A stretch of 64,000 nucleotides of DNA from Mesostigma viride (GCA_009746045.1 RPFO01000041.1:7410613-7474612), one strand, 5' to 3'; positions 33,493 through 45,386 are shown, counted from the stretch's first letter. Made by a program: numbers and translations. The notes: generated by a model not told the origin, from the sequence alone.

Positions 33493-34452
33493 ATTTAAAT
33501 TTCCGCAGCTACGGTATCAGACCACAAATTCCATAGCTAACCACGCGCCCAGAGGGTATATGCTCACAGAGGGCTTGCAGCAGCGTCCGCCGGTATCAGT
33601 GCTTAGGACAAGAACCATGCATCAGCAAGTATCATACGAGCATAACGCAATTTTCGGCTGCCTCTGTATAGTCTCGCGGCTTCGCTACCAGACTCGTCGC
33701 TTACTGACATCCACAGTGGTAGGTACGCAGCAGGTGCGCGGCCAACAAGATGCCACCATTTTAAGCACCATTTATTTATGCAGCCTGCACACATAACAAA
33801 AAAAAACGTGCCGGCATCCTCACGCCGCGCTATTGTACACAGTGTACAGCAGCAGACTTGCCCAGTTGCCTGGCCCTTGTCACCGGGGAGGCATGCGCAT
33901 CATGCCACGTGGCGCCGCATCTTGCCACGTAGCGCCGCGCTATTGGGGGCCAGTAATCAGGGGCCACCGCCGCCGACCTTCGTTTTGCTCGCCAGCCCCT
34001 ATATCCAAATAGGGGCCGGCGCGTTCCGCAGCAGTCAGGCCCTGGGACGGGCCCCTATTACCCAGGAAATTTTGCCTGGAGATGTCACCCCTCCTGTGGT
34101 AGATTACCAACCAAGACCCGTCGCGGTAATTTACTCTGTCGGTAATGTACTACCAAAGATGTGCAGTTGTAACGTTACTCTTACTTACGGCTAGTAAAAT
34201 TACTACCAATCATCCTACGTAGTAATGATTACGGCGTTGGATTAGCCTTTCACCTGTCACCGCCACACGTGTGCGTGCCCACCTTCATTAGGATTCGCTG
34301 ATACTCATTTCCCCTCTCACCTCTTTGGTCCATAATTGGCTAATAAAATATACCCATTTCCCCGTTATTACGGCGTTGGATTAATGCGGGCACCCCAATT
34401 TAGGCAAAACTAGGCACTTCAGGCTATTTTTGGCATACCTGGGTCACCTTAA

Positions 34453-36344
34453 GGGGACGGTCCCGGCGCGAATATTTTGGCGCCGAAAAATTCGCGGTAC
34501 CCGTCCGTACCGTGAAAAAGTGGTGCACGGGGCGCGCACCCCTACCGGAGCTGGCCATGGCGACGTGCTTTCAGGCAGAGTAGAAAAAGATAGCTCGCGG
34601 GATGCAGAGAAACTGAGCGAATCTTAAAGACGATGAGTAAATGATGCTACTTAGTAGCGGAGTTCGCGTTTTTTGCAGTGTCGATGATTTTATTTATGAC
34701 CATCGCCACGGGGGTCCAATCTGATGTTTTCGTCGAGAGGAATAAATTAGAATGCACGCTGGCGGCGGTGATTGTCAGGTTTTATGGGCTTTACCTAGCG
34801 TCAAGGATGCGTTTAAATCGTTATTGGTAAAGCTTTTAAAAATTTGCTGGGTTTCGGCAAGATTTCCGTCATGATCGGTAAGACACTCTCCAGGCTCGCG
34901 GGATGCGCGTCTTATTATTCCATGGAAGGTTGTTCTTTCTTGCGCCGCTGGGCGAAGGACAATGCCGGTAATGGTACGATCGTGTGATCAACGTGACCCT
35001 ATGAATGTTTCGCTTCCTTTATGGGTTATCAACGCAAGTTTTCGGCTTCTTTCCGTGCAGTTAGCGCCAGGTATAATGCCATTCCGTGCTGCGCATCGCC
35101 AGATTCCTGGCACCTTTCAGTGGTTTTATGTACGTTGCATGGCTGGGATGTGTCAAAGCGTGACCGTGGCATATCGTCAAGTTGTCAGGGATTTGCTGAG
35201 TGGTTTCTTGGAAGGAGATTGCTAACAGCACTCAGTTTTGTGTGAATATTGACGCGGCCTTTCTTAGCAGAGGCTTCATTGTGGTTAGAGGCTCACAAGC
35301 TTGAGTTTGTTTCTTGGCAAACAATTGCGCTGGAAAGAAAGGTGGCAGTGGTTTTTCTGAGGGGCATACTGCATGGGTGGAACTGCACGTAGGTAGGGGT
35401 TATCGTTGTCTTGTTGGCCTTTCTCCCACTAAAATGGGAGAGCCCTAATTCATATGCTAGCAAGGCAAGGTAACCATGGTAAGAAGCCTTGGCAAGCAGC
35501 ATGTATGATAATTCTGCTTTCTCTGTGGACTGTCTGTTGTTACCCTTGTTGGGCAATTAGTGGATATGGCTTTCTAGGGTGTGTTTGAGCTTGGTTTTGG
35601 GATGATGCCCACACCATAAACCTGGAATATGCTTTAGAAGTGTTGGCTAGGCATGTTGAGCTACCTGCCTCATTGTTGTGCACACACGCAACAGGTTGCC
35701 CGTGTCGAGGTAAGGCAAGGGCACATGACGTGCCCAGCCACCTCCTTGTACATTGTGGTCGAATTGGGCATGGTCAGGAGCCTTTTTGATGGCATAGGAA
35801 GTGTTAGTGTGCCTTAATACTCACTAATGCCTTCCTTAGCGTCTGCACAGGTGGCCAACTGCCAAAATTAATAACTGCTACAGCTGAGCTCAGAATGCCA
35901 CCAAACTTTGACCGTGCCTTCTATGGTCATGACAGAATTTGACTTGTGCTTTTCAGGCCTAATTGATGTGTTATGAGTGTGTATGGGGACGCCCCGCCTA
36001 AAAAAGCGTATTTTTGGCCCAAAAATTAATAACTCAAAGGGATGTGCTGATTTTGTTGATCCAATTAGGTAGAAACAATGTCCCATGACATTTTTATATG
36101 GGTTGTGCTTTTTTCATGCAACTGGTTCTCCCACTGTTCTGGGCAAGATGTGCCCCGGACAGCGTTTTTTTCTATTTTTAGCTCATAGCCGGTGTATGGC
36201 TGGGGGTAGTACCCCCAACAAGTGGTGGTATGCATGCCCAAACATCATGTTTATGGTCCCCAAACATCATTCAGTGGTTGTCAGTTGCATTTCTGTAGTT
36301 ATTAGGGGGGGTAAGTTTTGATATATTTCTATGGGACCCTCCCC
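34453..36344. mobile_element. TTAA-flanked DNA element, 1.9 kb
   Basis: Ends GGGGACGGTCCC (34453) and, inverted, GGGGAGGGTCCC (36344) differ at one base. TTAA flanks both sides (34449-34452, 36345-36348). No transposase frame. TTAA duplication with GGGG ends suggests a non-autonomous Kolobok- or piggyBac-type element. It lies in the right subterminal region of the giant element; repeated ATTACGGCGTTGGAT words flank it at 34229, 34370 and 36391. Confidence 0.65.
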
Positions 36345-36489
36345 TTAACTGTTATATGGAAATAAACTAACACCCATTTCACCGGAAATTACGGCGTTGG
36401 ATCTCACGCCTCGGATCTAGGTAGTAAGATAAGACCTCGTAATTTACGCCTCGGATGCTTTTTACCACCCTCGGACGAAAAGTATAGTG

Positions 36490-36850
36490 CAGAGGCGGGC
36501 AACTGGTAGCCCCAATACCAGAGCCTCAGTTTCGACACTAATCTCCAACCCCACCGCGGCCGCGCCTCCAAGCCCAGACAGTCTATCCTGCATCTCCCAC
36601 CATATCTGAGTAAGAGGGTAAAGGGTTTGAGCGGTTGACCGGCCAGCAGTGTCTTTGCTCTGCATGTTCGCTAAAATCATATCGCGGTATGTCCATGCAA
36701 TGTTTGCCATCACGTTGTCTAACCCTGGCAGGGCCTGACCATGTATTAGTTAAATCTCCCGGGCTGGCCAGTCTGCAAGGAGCCATGCAGCAGGGCCCTC
36801 ATATGTATCAACCTGACTAGTACGGGCTAGATGGCCAGCAAACTGTAGTC
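36490..36850 (-). pseudogene. LINE reverse transcriptase, 5' part of the split copy
   Basis: The minus strand at 36490-36600 reads EMQDRLSGLGGAAAVGLEIS followed by VETEALVLGLPVARL, the segment after the YADD box in RTE-like LINEs (compare AVGLMISKKTEVMAIGFPAG at 52470). Its continuation is at 14297 downward, on the far side of the giant element. Upstream sequence to 36850 matches 20480-20715. Confidence 0.75.
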
Positions 36851-37377
36851 TACGCTGCCTAATAATATCAGACACACGGGGCATCCCATCATACAATGCC
36901 GCCAAGTGGCAGTGTTCGCCGGCTGTTCTTCCCCGGCCCCATGCAAGATATACTTAAGCATCCAAGTAACTGTGCTACACTAGATGTGCTATACACTAAT
37001 TGTGCTACACTGATGCCTAGACGTGACGGGCTCACACCCGGGCAGCCTCATGGTTTGTCTGTAATCTGGAGGCAGATGGTACGCAAGGATAGATGGCAAG
37101 TATAGTGATGAAGGAGACCACCCCCAAGTCTGTGTGGGCTCCGCGTGTGACCGCGTATGGCAATCATAGCGATTCGGGCCGTGGTGCCCACAACCCTGTA
37201 ACTAGGACCTAGATAGCTTACACCATCCATTCCATCCCATGTTCCCCTCCCACTGAGGACTTATGCTCACGTGACGCAGTCACGTATCTATTTATTAATT
37301 AATCCTAGTAACTGTTCCATTCAATCTGGACTTCATGCAGATGTTCAGTGAGCTTGTCCAGGCTTCCGCCCCATATG

Positions 37378-37640
37378 TCAGAATAGTAAGAACAAGAACC
37401 TTGAAAAAAGATCTCGTTTCGATCCGGCCAGCGCCCAGCGCCTTGGCGTGCCACACTCTATATCTAATTTACGCAAAGCCGCCCATGCAAGACCTATGTG
37501 TGTGTCGATGTCATCCTTGGTGCTAGGAAGCCGATTGCCAATTGACCACATGCACGCTATATACGTATTCGATCGACAGGGCTTACATGCATGAGCAATG
37601 GCCTTGCTTAGCTGTGGCCCCAACGTTATGCAGCATGGCG
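37378..37640 (-). pseudogene. LINE reverse transcriptase fragment
   Basis: The minus strand encodes NRLPSTKDDIDTHIGLAWAA and LRKLD, the conserved block after FKLLG in the LINE family at 52600. It is out of order relative to 36490-36850, so it belongs to another copy. Confidence 0.6.
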
Positions 37641-37739
37641 TGGCGTCTTCTCGTCCTACCTGCAGAAGAGCATCAACGAGTATGATTTATTGAGAATGTT
37701 AATTTCTGGTATTGCATCCATGGACCATGGATTGTGGAG

Positions 37740-38330
37740 GAACTGCAACACCTTCAGCCTGGTGAGTCCCCTCTGCACCTTGTGCTGGTGGACCGTGGAC
37801 TTCATCAAATCCTTCGATTCGTTTTTCTGGCCTGCGCTATGGGACATCCTCGAGCTGTTCCGGATCCCCCGTCCTCTTATTGAGCACTGTCATCCGCAAC
37901 CTGTATGAAGGGTCCACCACTTCGGTGCACACTTCTTACGGGACCACGCCACCATGCCCTTTACAGAAGGGTGTGTGGCAGGGCTGCGTGCTGTCGCCCT
38001 ACCTGTTCATTATTGTGGTCGAATACGTAATGATTCAGGCGCGCAAGCGATTTGCCCGCATCGTGGGTAGGGAACCAGGGGTGCAGGTTGCCAACAGTTT
38101 CTGGCATGGCGGCCGGGGCGGAAACGGAGATTCGGCTGGCGGACATCATCGATCTATGCAGACGACACCGCCCTCTTCGAGGACACTGGGCACGTGCATG
38201 CAGACGTGGCTCGACTGCCTGGCTATCGAGGCCCGTGCAGTGGGGCTTGAAGTCAGCAAGAAGACAGAGAGAGGCTCTGCATGGCGATCGGGCTCACCCA
38301 CCCACCGCCAGCCCCACAACACCTTGAAAT
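37740..38330 (+). pseudogene. LINE reverse transcriptase palm fragment
   Basis: The plus strand shows VDFIKSFDSFFWPALWDILE, then TVIRNLYEGSTTSVHTSYG, KGVWQGCVLSPYLFIIVVEY and CLAIEARAVGLEVSKKTE, across frame breaks. These correspond to reverse transcriptase blocks from the first catalytic Asp through QGxxLSP to past the YADD region, which is damaged (about 38130-38170). Dead copy of the same family as 51879-53100. Confidence 0.75.
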
Positions 38331-39360
38331 GGCCTTTTTTTTACATAAATTATGGCCCATGGCAAGTTTATTGTCAGATTGACCTAGGATTGGATCCCAC
38401 CACTCCCCGGGATGTGTCTGGCTATAGTGGTGGAGTAGTTGAGTCAAAATGTTAAGTTTACATGGTACTCGGACCTGCTTAAGTTAACTCCAGATCCAAG
38501 GCCAAAACTGGCCACCTAAACCACTTGCACTTGCATAGAAACAATAGCTGATCTCAGCAGATTATGCTGTAACTTTGCAGTGGTGATGAATAATAGTTGT
38601 TCTGACCTTGTACAAAGTTCTACGCCATTTGGAGCCCTAGTTGGTGACAAATGCTAGCAAAATTTTGGCCATTATAAATCAATATTTAACCCAAATAATG
38701 TCAGAATGCCACCAAAACTTATTGCCATCATGCCAGCACCTGACGCATGGTCTCAACAAGTCATGAGCAAAAATTCAGATCATGCAGAGCCCGAAATGGT
38801 GACATTTGCCAGCAATTGTCACCATTTTTTGCTTTTTTACTCACAATTTGAACAACATTAACCACCAAAACATTCTCCAAGCTGGGGCACATCATTTAAA
38901 TCTTTGCAGGCAACTCAAGAATGACTAGTACAAACAGTGTGCAAAAACTTGGTGCATATGTGAATGCCTGAGTGGTGACCATTGCTAGCAGAATCCATCG
39001 TGTAAGGTAGGCATTGCCAGTATGCCACAAAGCTGTGATGTGCAGTGCATGCCCATATTCTGATCAGACACTCCGCAAAGCCCATATGTATACCCCATGA
39101 CACCATGCCTCTAAACTACTTGGCACATTGCAAAATGGAAAGGAAAGGTGAACAATACATGCCACATCACTAACACATGCAGCCATTTGAATGCTACCAA
39201 CACACACCATGCATGATATACACTACGTGTAATACATGTCGAGAATATGCCGAGCGAGCATATCAAGGTGCAGTGACCCCAACGCTGGCACATGTCACCT
39301 GGCATCCACGTATGCTCACATGATATGGCATTGGCATATCCCATGTCTCCATCTATTGCA
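38331..39360. other. Unique AT-richer DNA without a supported gene
   Basis: Repeated phrases such as CCAAAAC, TTGCCAGCA and ACATTTGCTAGCA suggest a decayed internal repeat at 38600-39000. A micro-insertion with 8-bp duplication is at 39059-39079. No ORF with motifs. Confidence 0.4.
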
Positions 39361-41290
39361 CTTTGTGCGCACCAAGCCACCCATGCAGTCGCCCACCCGG
39401 CACCCATGCAGCCACCTGGCCACCCACCCACACAACTGCTCACACACTCGCGCGCCCGTGCACCAAGACAGCCACCTGTCCTCCCACCCAGTGACCCACC
39501 CACCCAGCCAGCCCTGCACATGCTTACCCAACTTATATAACCATGCGTGCACCTAGGCACCCAACCACCTACCAACCCACTTGGACATCCACCCACCCAC
39601 CATGGCACCTGCGCAACCCACACACCAACTAGGTAATAAGCAGGCATTCCCCCATCCAATGAGCCAACCACCCAACCACCCAACCACCCAACCACCCAAC
39701 CACCTAAACACCCAGCCAGCTGGCCCCATATGCACCCATCCGGCCACCCACAATTGACCCACCCACGCACCTACCCACTCAACCACTCACTGCCCCCACA
39801 CCCTTTTATACCCACTGACCCACCCACTGACCCACCCACACATGCATATTCTCAGCCAACATCCCGGCACCTACCTCACCCCATGCAAACCTGCACAGCC
39901 CTTCACCCGCGATAGGTGAGTCGGTCCCAACCATAAACCCATCCACACATCCATATCTGTGCGCCCACCCGTCCATCTACCCGTCCCTTCGCCCACCCAC
40001 CCACATCTAGTCATCTACACATCCACCAGCCACCAACCACCAATGGCCCACCCACCAACCCACCCACACACACACATCCCTAACCAACCAACCACCAACC
40101 CACCACCCTCAAAAACGTGCCGTGGTTTCACTCATGCATCCAACAACCCACCCACTTCAAAGTCCCCAAAGCCTATCATCACTGACCCAGCCACCTGGGC
40201 ATCTGCCAATAACTGACCGCCCTTGCACTCATCCACCCACCATGACCAGCCACCCACCCACCCACCCTCTCCAACTGCCTGTGCTCCCACCTACGCAGCC
40301 AGCCATTCACCAAGGCATCCACCTATCAGCCAGCCACCTGCCATTGAACCCACCCACGCCTAGGCATCCCTTGAAGCATCTACAGTTATATACAACGATT
40401 CCTTACGGAATCGATACTAAGCGCTTAGTGTCGATTCCGTAAGGAATCGATGTATATAACTAAAACTTTTGCTTGCGCCGGCAAGGCTAAGGCCGATACT
40501 AGTCGGGTCATCGAATTGGCTATTCGATTATCGAAGTTGCCTATTCGACCATCGAACTTTCCTATTCGATTATCGAATCTTCCTTATTCGAGTGTCGAAA
40601 TTTCCTAGTCGACAGGGGGTCAGAGGCCAGCGGCATATCATACTCCGCGCCCAGCGAGCCTCCGAACTAGGCCTAGTCGATTATAGCGAGACATCGCGTG
40701 GAAATTAGCCGATTTCGGGGACTTAGCCGATTTTCGGAGCGACGTCGAACAACACAGATAATTAGCCGGTTGAGCACAGCATATCAGTCGAATAGCTAGC
40801 GCTGGTACTCCGCCTAGTCAGCGGAGAGCACTTGCCTTTTTCGATTAACATAGCACATTAGGCCGAACGATTAGCGTCCGCAACGTTATTCGCATTTCTA
40901 GGCGAAAAATCCACCCCCGGAACGATCCTAGCGGGATTCGAACCCGGGATGCCGGCGTGTCGCATCAGTCTTAGTTATATACACTAAGCGCTTAGTGTCG
41001 ATTCCGTAAGGAATCGATGTATATAACTTCTACATGTATAGCCCAAGCCTCCCATGCACCCAAGGCTCTCTGGGCAATTTAACAACCAAACAACCAATCA
41101 CCCAGCTACACAACCACCTAACCACCTATCCACTCAACAACACAATCACCGAACCACCTAACTACCCAACACCCAAACCAGCCAGGCATGTGCCCGCCTC
41201 GCATGCCCTCACCATTGCAACACCCCATACATGCCCCGCTCACCTAGCCAGCCACACACCCAGCCAGTCTCCTGCTCAACTCACGCATGA
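39361..41290. repeat. CCACCC/CCAACC-rich tract (39361-40378 and 41034-41290)
   Basis: Strongly strand-asymmetric C/A-rich low-complexity DNA made of CCACCCA, CCAACCA and CACCCAT words, interrupted by the foldback element at 40384-41028. The long minus-strand Trp/Gly-rich and plus-strand Pro/His/Thr-rich ORFs are composition artefacts. Confidence 0.8.
40384..41028. mobile_element. Composite foldback element, 645 bp, 5-bp target duplication
   Basis: Seen: TCTAC flanks both sides (40379-40383 and 41029-41033). The left end is a 78-bp near-perfect palindrome (40384-40461); the right end (40973-41028) is a shortened version of the same palindrome. Taken as inverted ends they match over about 49 bp with two mismatches, starting AGTTATATACA. 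The interior is TCGA-rich (repeated TATTCGA(T/C)TATCGAA words) and ends in a tRNA-like T-arm (GGTTCGAATCC on the minus strand, near 40940). No ORF. Each end being itself a foldback, and the target duplication lying only outside, argues for a single composite element. Superfamily unknown. Confidence 0.75.
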
Positions 41291-41541
41291 AGGCAATATC
41301 AGCCATCATTGCACGGCCTCACCTTGCATCACTTGCATTGCCTGGGTAATTTGCATGAGACAGCTTCCATCTCACTGTCAGCAACTGAAAAGGCTCTTTC
41401 TTCAAAGTAATGAATAGGCAACAAGTACGTTGGAAACGTTCTCCCATCCCTCTTTAAAACAGTCTTTAAATCAGAAAGACAACAAGGGCAAATATCTGGA
41501 CAAGGTGGCAATAACCACTGCACCATGCTCTTGAGAAAGTC

Positions 41542-41883
41542 TTAACAATCCAGCTTTCTACCCTTCAGAAGCTGCCTTGCGTTAGCAACGATTCTGGGCC
41601 CTCTGGCTCGCTCACCTCGCTCAATCTGCGCTTCTTTATTATGGCTGCCGGGATATGCGAAGCTTGGGCCGAGCGTGTTGTGGCGAGGTCGTCTGCCCGA
41701 CTCATCACATCTCGAAACCGCACTGCCGACTAATAAAAACGATGCCCCCCTTTGCCTTTTGTATCTGGAGTCAAAAGAACAATGAACTCGCTTGGAAAAC
41801 ACTGTCGCAAAGAGCTTCCTACAGGCATTATATAAGCAATTTTCGCAGCTTTTACCGCACTTACTGCACATCCGGAAGACCAT
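41542..41883 (-). CDS. Uncharacterised 113-codon ORF
   Basis: A minus-strand frame begins MVFRMCSKCGKSCENCLYN and continues basic and Arg-rich to a stop at 41542. The CxxCxxxCxxC cluster near the start could bind metal, but nothing else supports function and no homolog is recognised. It could be chance, given the surrounding noncoding sequence. Confidence 0.2.
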   Translation of the reverse strand: MVFRMCSKCGKSCENCLYNACRKLFATVFSKRVHCSFDSRYKRQRGASFLLVGSAVSRCDESGRRPRHNTLGPSFAYPGSHNKEAQIERGERARGPRIVANARQLLKGRKLDC

Positions 41884-42534
41884 TAGAGGCCTTCGCGCGG
41901 AATCTTGGGCACGCCATATCTTCTGCTGGATTATTGCCGCAGGCTAGCAGTATAGGAAGGTCGGGCATAGCCTAAAGAGCTGATTATCTGACGACAAAGA
42001 TATGCATTGCATGAAGCAAGAAACAGACGGATTTCGCACCCCCATATTTATTCACGTCAATGCCGGACAATTAAAAGCGAAACTCAAAAAACGAAAACAC
42101 TAACGTTTTCGGGAATATTATAACGAACAAGCTGAGCTATCGTGCCGGGATTTTTGTATCCTCATGTGACCAAGACTTTGAGTCTGACACGTACCACCGA
42201 GAAATCCGGTTTTCGCGAAAAACTGGTCCGCTGTGAAAAGAACTTTTTGTCCCGTTCAATGCCCGCGTCGTAATCACAGCGTATATAAGTCCAAAATTAT
42301 TCCAGGAATTAACCGTGATGATGCAAGCTTCGGTTTGACACCTCGAGCGGCTGCAATGACGCAAGTTTCAGAACGCTAGCTCATGCTCGACCGCCATGGG
42401 TGTTTTCGTCGTTTTCGTCAGTCGTGGCGCGGGAAAAATCTAGATCTCGGACGAATTCCGGACAATAATTTATGTAAAAATTTGGCGGGGCTCGCGGTGT
42501 TGTGCCTCTTTCTCCTTAATTGACGGCTCTCGAG

Positions 42535-42930
42535 TCCTGTATCGGGACCATGTCAAGCTGCTGGGCAGCCTGCTTCCCAGCTGCGAGGCTGATGTGGACC
42601 ACCGCATCTCCCTCGCCGGGCACGCTTTAGTCTTTATGCCAATACCGGGCCATGTGGCGCAAGCCCTTGGGCAAGATCAAGAAACAGGACCTGTTTAAGG
42701 TCCTCGTCTTGCCTGTTCTTACGTACGGGGCCGAGACGTGGACCCTCACCGCCGACCTGGCCCGCAAGCTAGACGGCGCGGTCACCAACATGCTGCGAGA
42801 TCCATTTTCAGAGTAGGATATGCTGCTCATGTCCGCAATGAGGACCTGTATCTTGGCATGCCATATATCACCAGCACCATTAAGCAGCGGCGCCTGCAGC
42901 TAGTAGGGCACCTAGCTGTTACGCCCTGGC
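42535..42930 (+). pseudogene. LINE reverse transcriptase C-terminal fragment
   Basis: The plus strand shows YRDHVKLLGSLLPS, then KVLVLPVLTYGAETWTLTAD and LARKLDGAVTNMLR, then a RRLQLVGHLA-like segment, with frame breaks. This order is diagnostic of the RTE-like LINE C-terminus. Confidence 0.7.
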
Positions 42931-44612
42931 TCTACTCTATCCCAAACACCTCGCCTAACCTTACCTAAACTAGTGAGGATGCACATACCTAGGAGTGAGG
43001 AGCTATTTTTTTTTTTTGAGACTATATCGATGTGCACATGTGGTTTGGCTAAGCTTAGCCGCCTAGCGGCTAAGCTTAGGTAAGGTTTACGAAACATTTC
43101 AAACTTTTCATTAAAATTATATTAAAATATTTAAGCGCGACGCAGACATTTTTCTACCTACACAGTCCAGTGTGTTGTGGCGCCTCAGAAGTCATACAAC
43201 AAATTCTGGCGCTGTCACAAGGTCCGGCCGGCGACGTGCGCCGGAAATGCGCGGACAATACAAATTAATTTGGCACTACTATATTGGACTTAGTGTTTTC
43301 CTGTTTACATCATGCCCATTAATATTAATGCTGCTGTTACCCTGCTCATGACCATGCCCTCCATTCTTTGGTGACTTAGTGTTTTCTTGTTTAGGAGCTG
43401 GCATGCATGCGTTGGTTGACATGCCATGGATGAAAAACGCCAAGAAGAGTATATGGCCCCGCTGCCACCAAAAAGCACCTGGTTGATCAACCAAGGGGAT
43501 AGCCTGCACAGTGAGACACAAACACAGCAGACCCAGCAAAGCAAAATTCAGGTTGTAAGCGAGTGGAGATTACTTTTGACATGCTTGATGAAGAAATATA
43601 TAACACACCTTCTATAAACAAATGGTTGATTGATCACCTTATACACCACGTAAACATGCTACTCAGACGCGCTCTTCAGTCCAGTGAAAATCCACGTGCG
43701 AAGCAAGTCAGCTTACGCACCATGAATGTAAATGACGCCCCAAACCCGTGACCAGGCAAGCATCCAGAGGGGCTTTCCAAGCCCAGTATATTCCACAGAT
43801 CCTTGGGCAACGGACGTTCACACAAGACATTCGAAGGACCATGAAGATGGCGTCCTGCACGGCTAAGAAAATAAAACGCAACGCTACGCTATGTCTTTGC
43901 TGCGACTAGGTGGATTCGGCGAAATGGAAAGAACGCAACCATGAAAATGCATCAGAAAGAGAGCAGGTAGTACCCCGGTAGGTAGTACGCCTCACCATCG
44001 GCATCGCCAGTTACGTCCCGTGGCAAAAAATCCAGCGTTCTTTCCACGAACAGCAAACTGATTTCACTAGGCACCCAGTACGCTTGAAAGCATGATACTA
44101 CAATACCTAAATCTACAACGACATTCCATTTCCAGGTCGCCATAGCGACACGGACCTCTCCCACGCAGGTATCACTCCGTTGACGCACCTCGAATTTCGT
44201 ACTTGCTCTTCAAACATAAAATTTTGACGTATAAAACCATGGCTGCGCATTCCCCATCCCAATTTTCTAGCGTACGTTTCCTGCCATCGCCAGCCAGCAA
44301 ATTGCTCGCGGAGCACGTCACTTTGTTTTTCGTCCGGCGGCGTGGCCTGCGGCTGCGTCGTTTCGGTGGTGTTATCGATTTCGGGTCGTTTCCGTTGGAT
44401 TTGTGACCGTTGGGGCCGAAGGCCGTTTGTTTTCCGTAGTTTGCTTGTTTTGTATTGGTTGTTTATGATTTAGTATTTGTACGGACGACCCGAGCCTCTA
44501 ACTTAGCGGGTTTATCACGGCCGTTGGATCCATCATCGGACGCTCCAGATTGTCGGCGGCTAACGATTTAACTTTTTGCATTTCGCCTTCGTATATTGGC
44601 TATAAGACCTAG
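42931..44612. other. Unique DNA, no firm gene
   Basis: A hairpin (GCTAAGCTTAGCCGC and its inverse) is at about 43046-43078. A possible exon at 43426-43550 (MDEKRQEEYMAPLPPKSTWL...) ends at a GTTGTAAG donor-like site but has no partner. The remainder shows no recognisable feature. Confidence 0.35.
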
Positions 44613-45352
44613 CCCCTAAATGGTCTTGCTGCCGATTTTCCGCCAAAAAGTGACTTACAGCCGATTTGTCGGCACCTACTCGGGGGACCAGTTTGCGAGA
44701 ATACTGTTGGGAATTAGGAAACGTTTAGCTGAGAAGAATGAAAGTTTATAAGTTTCTCCAGAACATGATACTAGGGTTTGCTATATTTTGACCAAGTTTA
44801 ACAGGTGTTCCAGACCGTCAAAGTACAAGGGGTCAGGGTACTTTTTCACGTACAACGTGCATTCCGGAAAGCGACGACCTGGCCATGGCGGCTTGCGCCC
44901 ACGCATGGCATTTACGTTTGCGTTCGAATTTTCCGGCCAAACTTAGGATATTGATTTTATACGTCCTAAAGATCATACAGGCCAATTTTGGTTCGCGGGA
45001 ATGCCATTTGATAGGTGTCGGCAGCGTTCTTGCTGGAAAAAACTGCGATCAGGCCGGACGATAGAAACGTTAATAGCAATACCTTTCCGGCGTATTTTAA
45101 AGGATATATCGGTTTCTTTGTACTTTTTATGATACATAGTAGTCGTAAACGTGCAAGGGTGGCCAGAAATCGCCGAATCCAGCGACCATGCTGCACAACT
45201 TTTGTGTGCCGAAATGCGCCATTTTGCGGCCACCGCCTGGGCCAAGGTAACGCCATCCATGCCTGGTAAAGCTTAAGCATCGTTTTCCTATCGATGTTTG
45301 ACGTTTATATATACGTTCTAGCTTGTGTAGCACATTCTTTTTGCATTATTCA
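44613..45352. mobile_element. Partial second copy of the CCCCTAAATGG element
   Basis: Homologous to 11591-12350, with near identity over the last 520 bp. It keeps the left end CCCCTAAATGGTCTTG but not the TTAA flank. Homology stops exactly where LINE sequence begins (about 45353), and no right end is found. It is therefore truncated by, or joined to, the LINE. Confidence 0.75.
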
Positions 45353-45386
45353 TGCCACGAACCATCGACCGAGCTCGGTCTTGAAG

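Larger units (their letters stand above)
27100..34095. mobile_element. 7-kb DNA element carrying zinc-finger and HIRAN genes
   Basis: Seen: 14-bp perfect inverted ends AGGAGGGGTGACAT (27100-27113 and 34082-34095). Subterminal GGGGCC-rich repeats lie at both ends, including ATAGGGGCC at matching offsets. The interior carries a plus-strand spliced gene (27484-32198), a minus-strand HIRAN gene (32884-33492) and a decayed Penelope-like element. I could not find a clean target duplication; AATCTAC occurs just outside both ends in inverted orientation, so the true ends may lie slightly further out. The ends vaguely resemble hAT termini. Superfamily unassigned. Confidence 0.5.
14298..36489. mobile_element. 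Giant 22.2-kb DNA element with CACTATAC inverted ends
   Basis: Seen: 56-bp perfect inverted ends (14298-14353 and 36434-36489) starting CACTATACTTTTCG. Subterminal GTAATTTAC/ACGAGGTAGTAA motifs repeat at the left end (14345-14570) and at 34100-34240 and 36390-36470 on the right. Flanks share CA, consistent with a 2-bp target duplication; deleting the element and one CA rejoins the two LINE halves in one frame. Known: ends beginning CACTA with short duplications mark the EnSpm/CACTA superfamily, which usually gives 2-4 bp. No CACTA transposase is recognisable. Interior cargo includes a three-exon gene, a 7-kb nested element, retroelement debris and satellites. Superfamily is inferred from ends only. 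Confidence 0.7.

Noticed and set aside
39111-39770. 219-codon Trp/Gly-rich minus-strand ORF
   Set aside because: Composition artefact of the CCACCC-rich tract.
40930-40972. tRNA gene in the foldback element
   Set aside because: Only a T-arm-like GGTTCGAATCC and part of a 3' half are present; no matching 5' half or clear anticodon stem.
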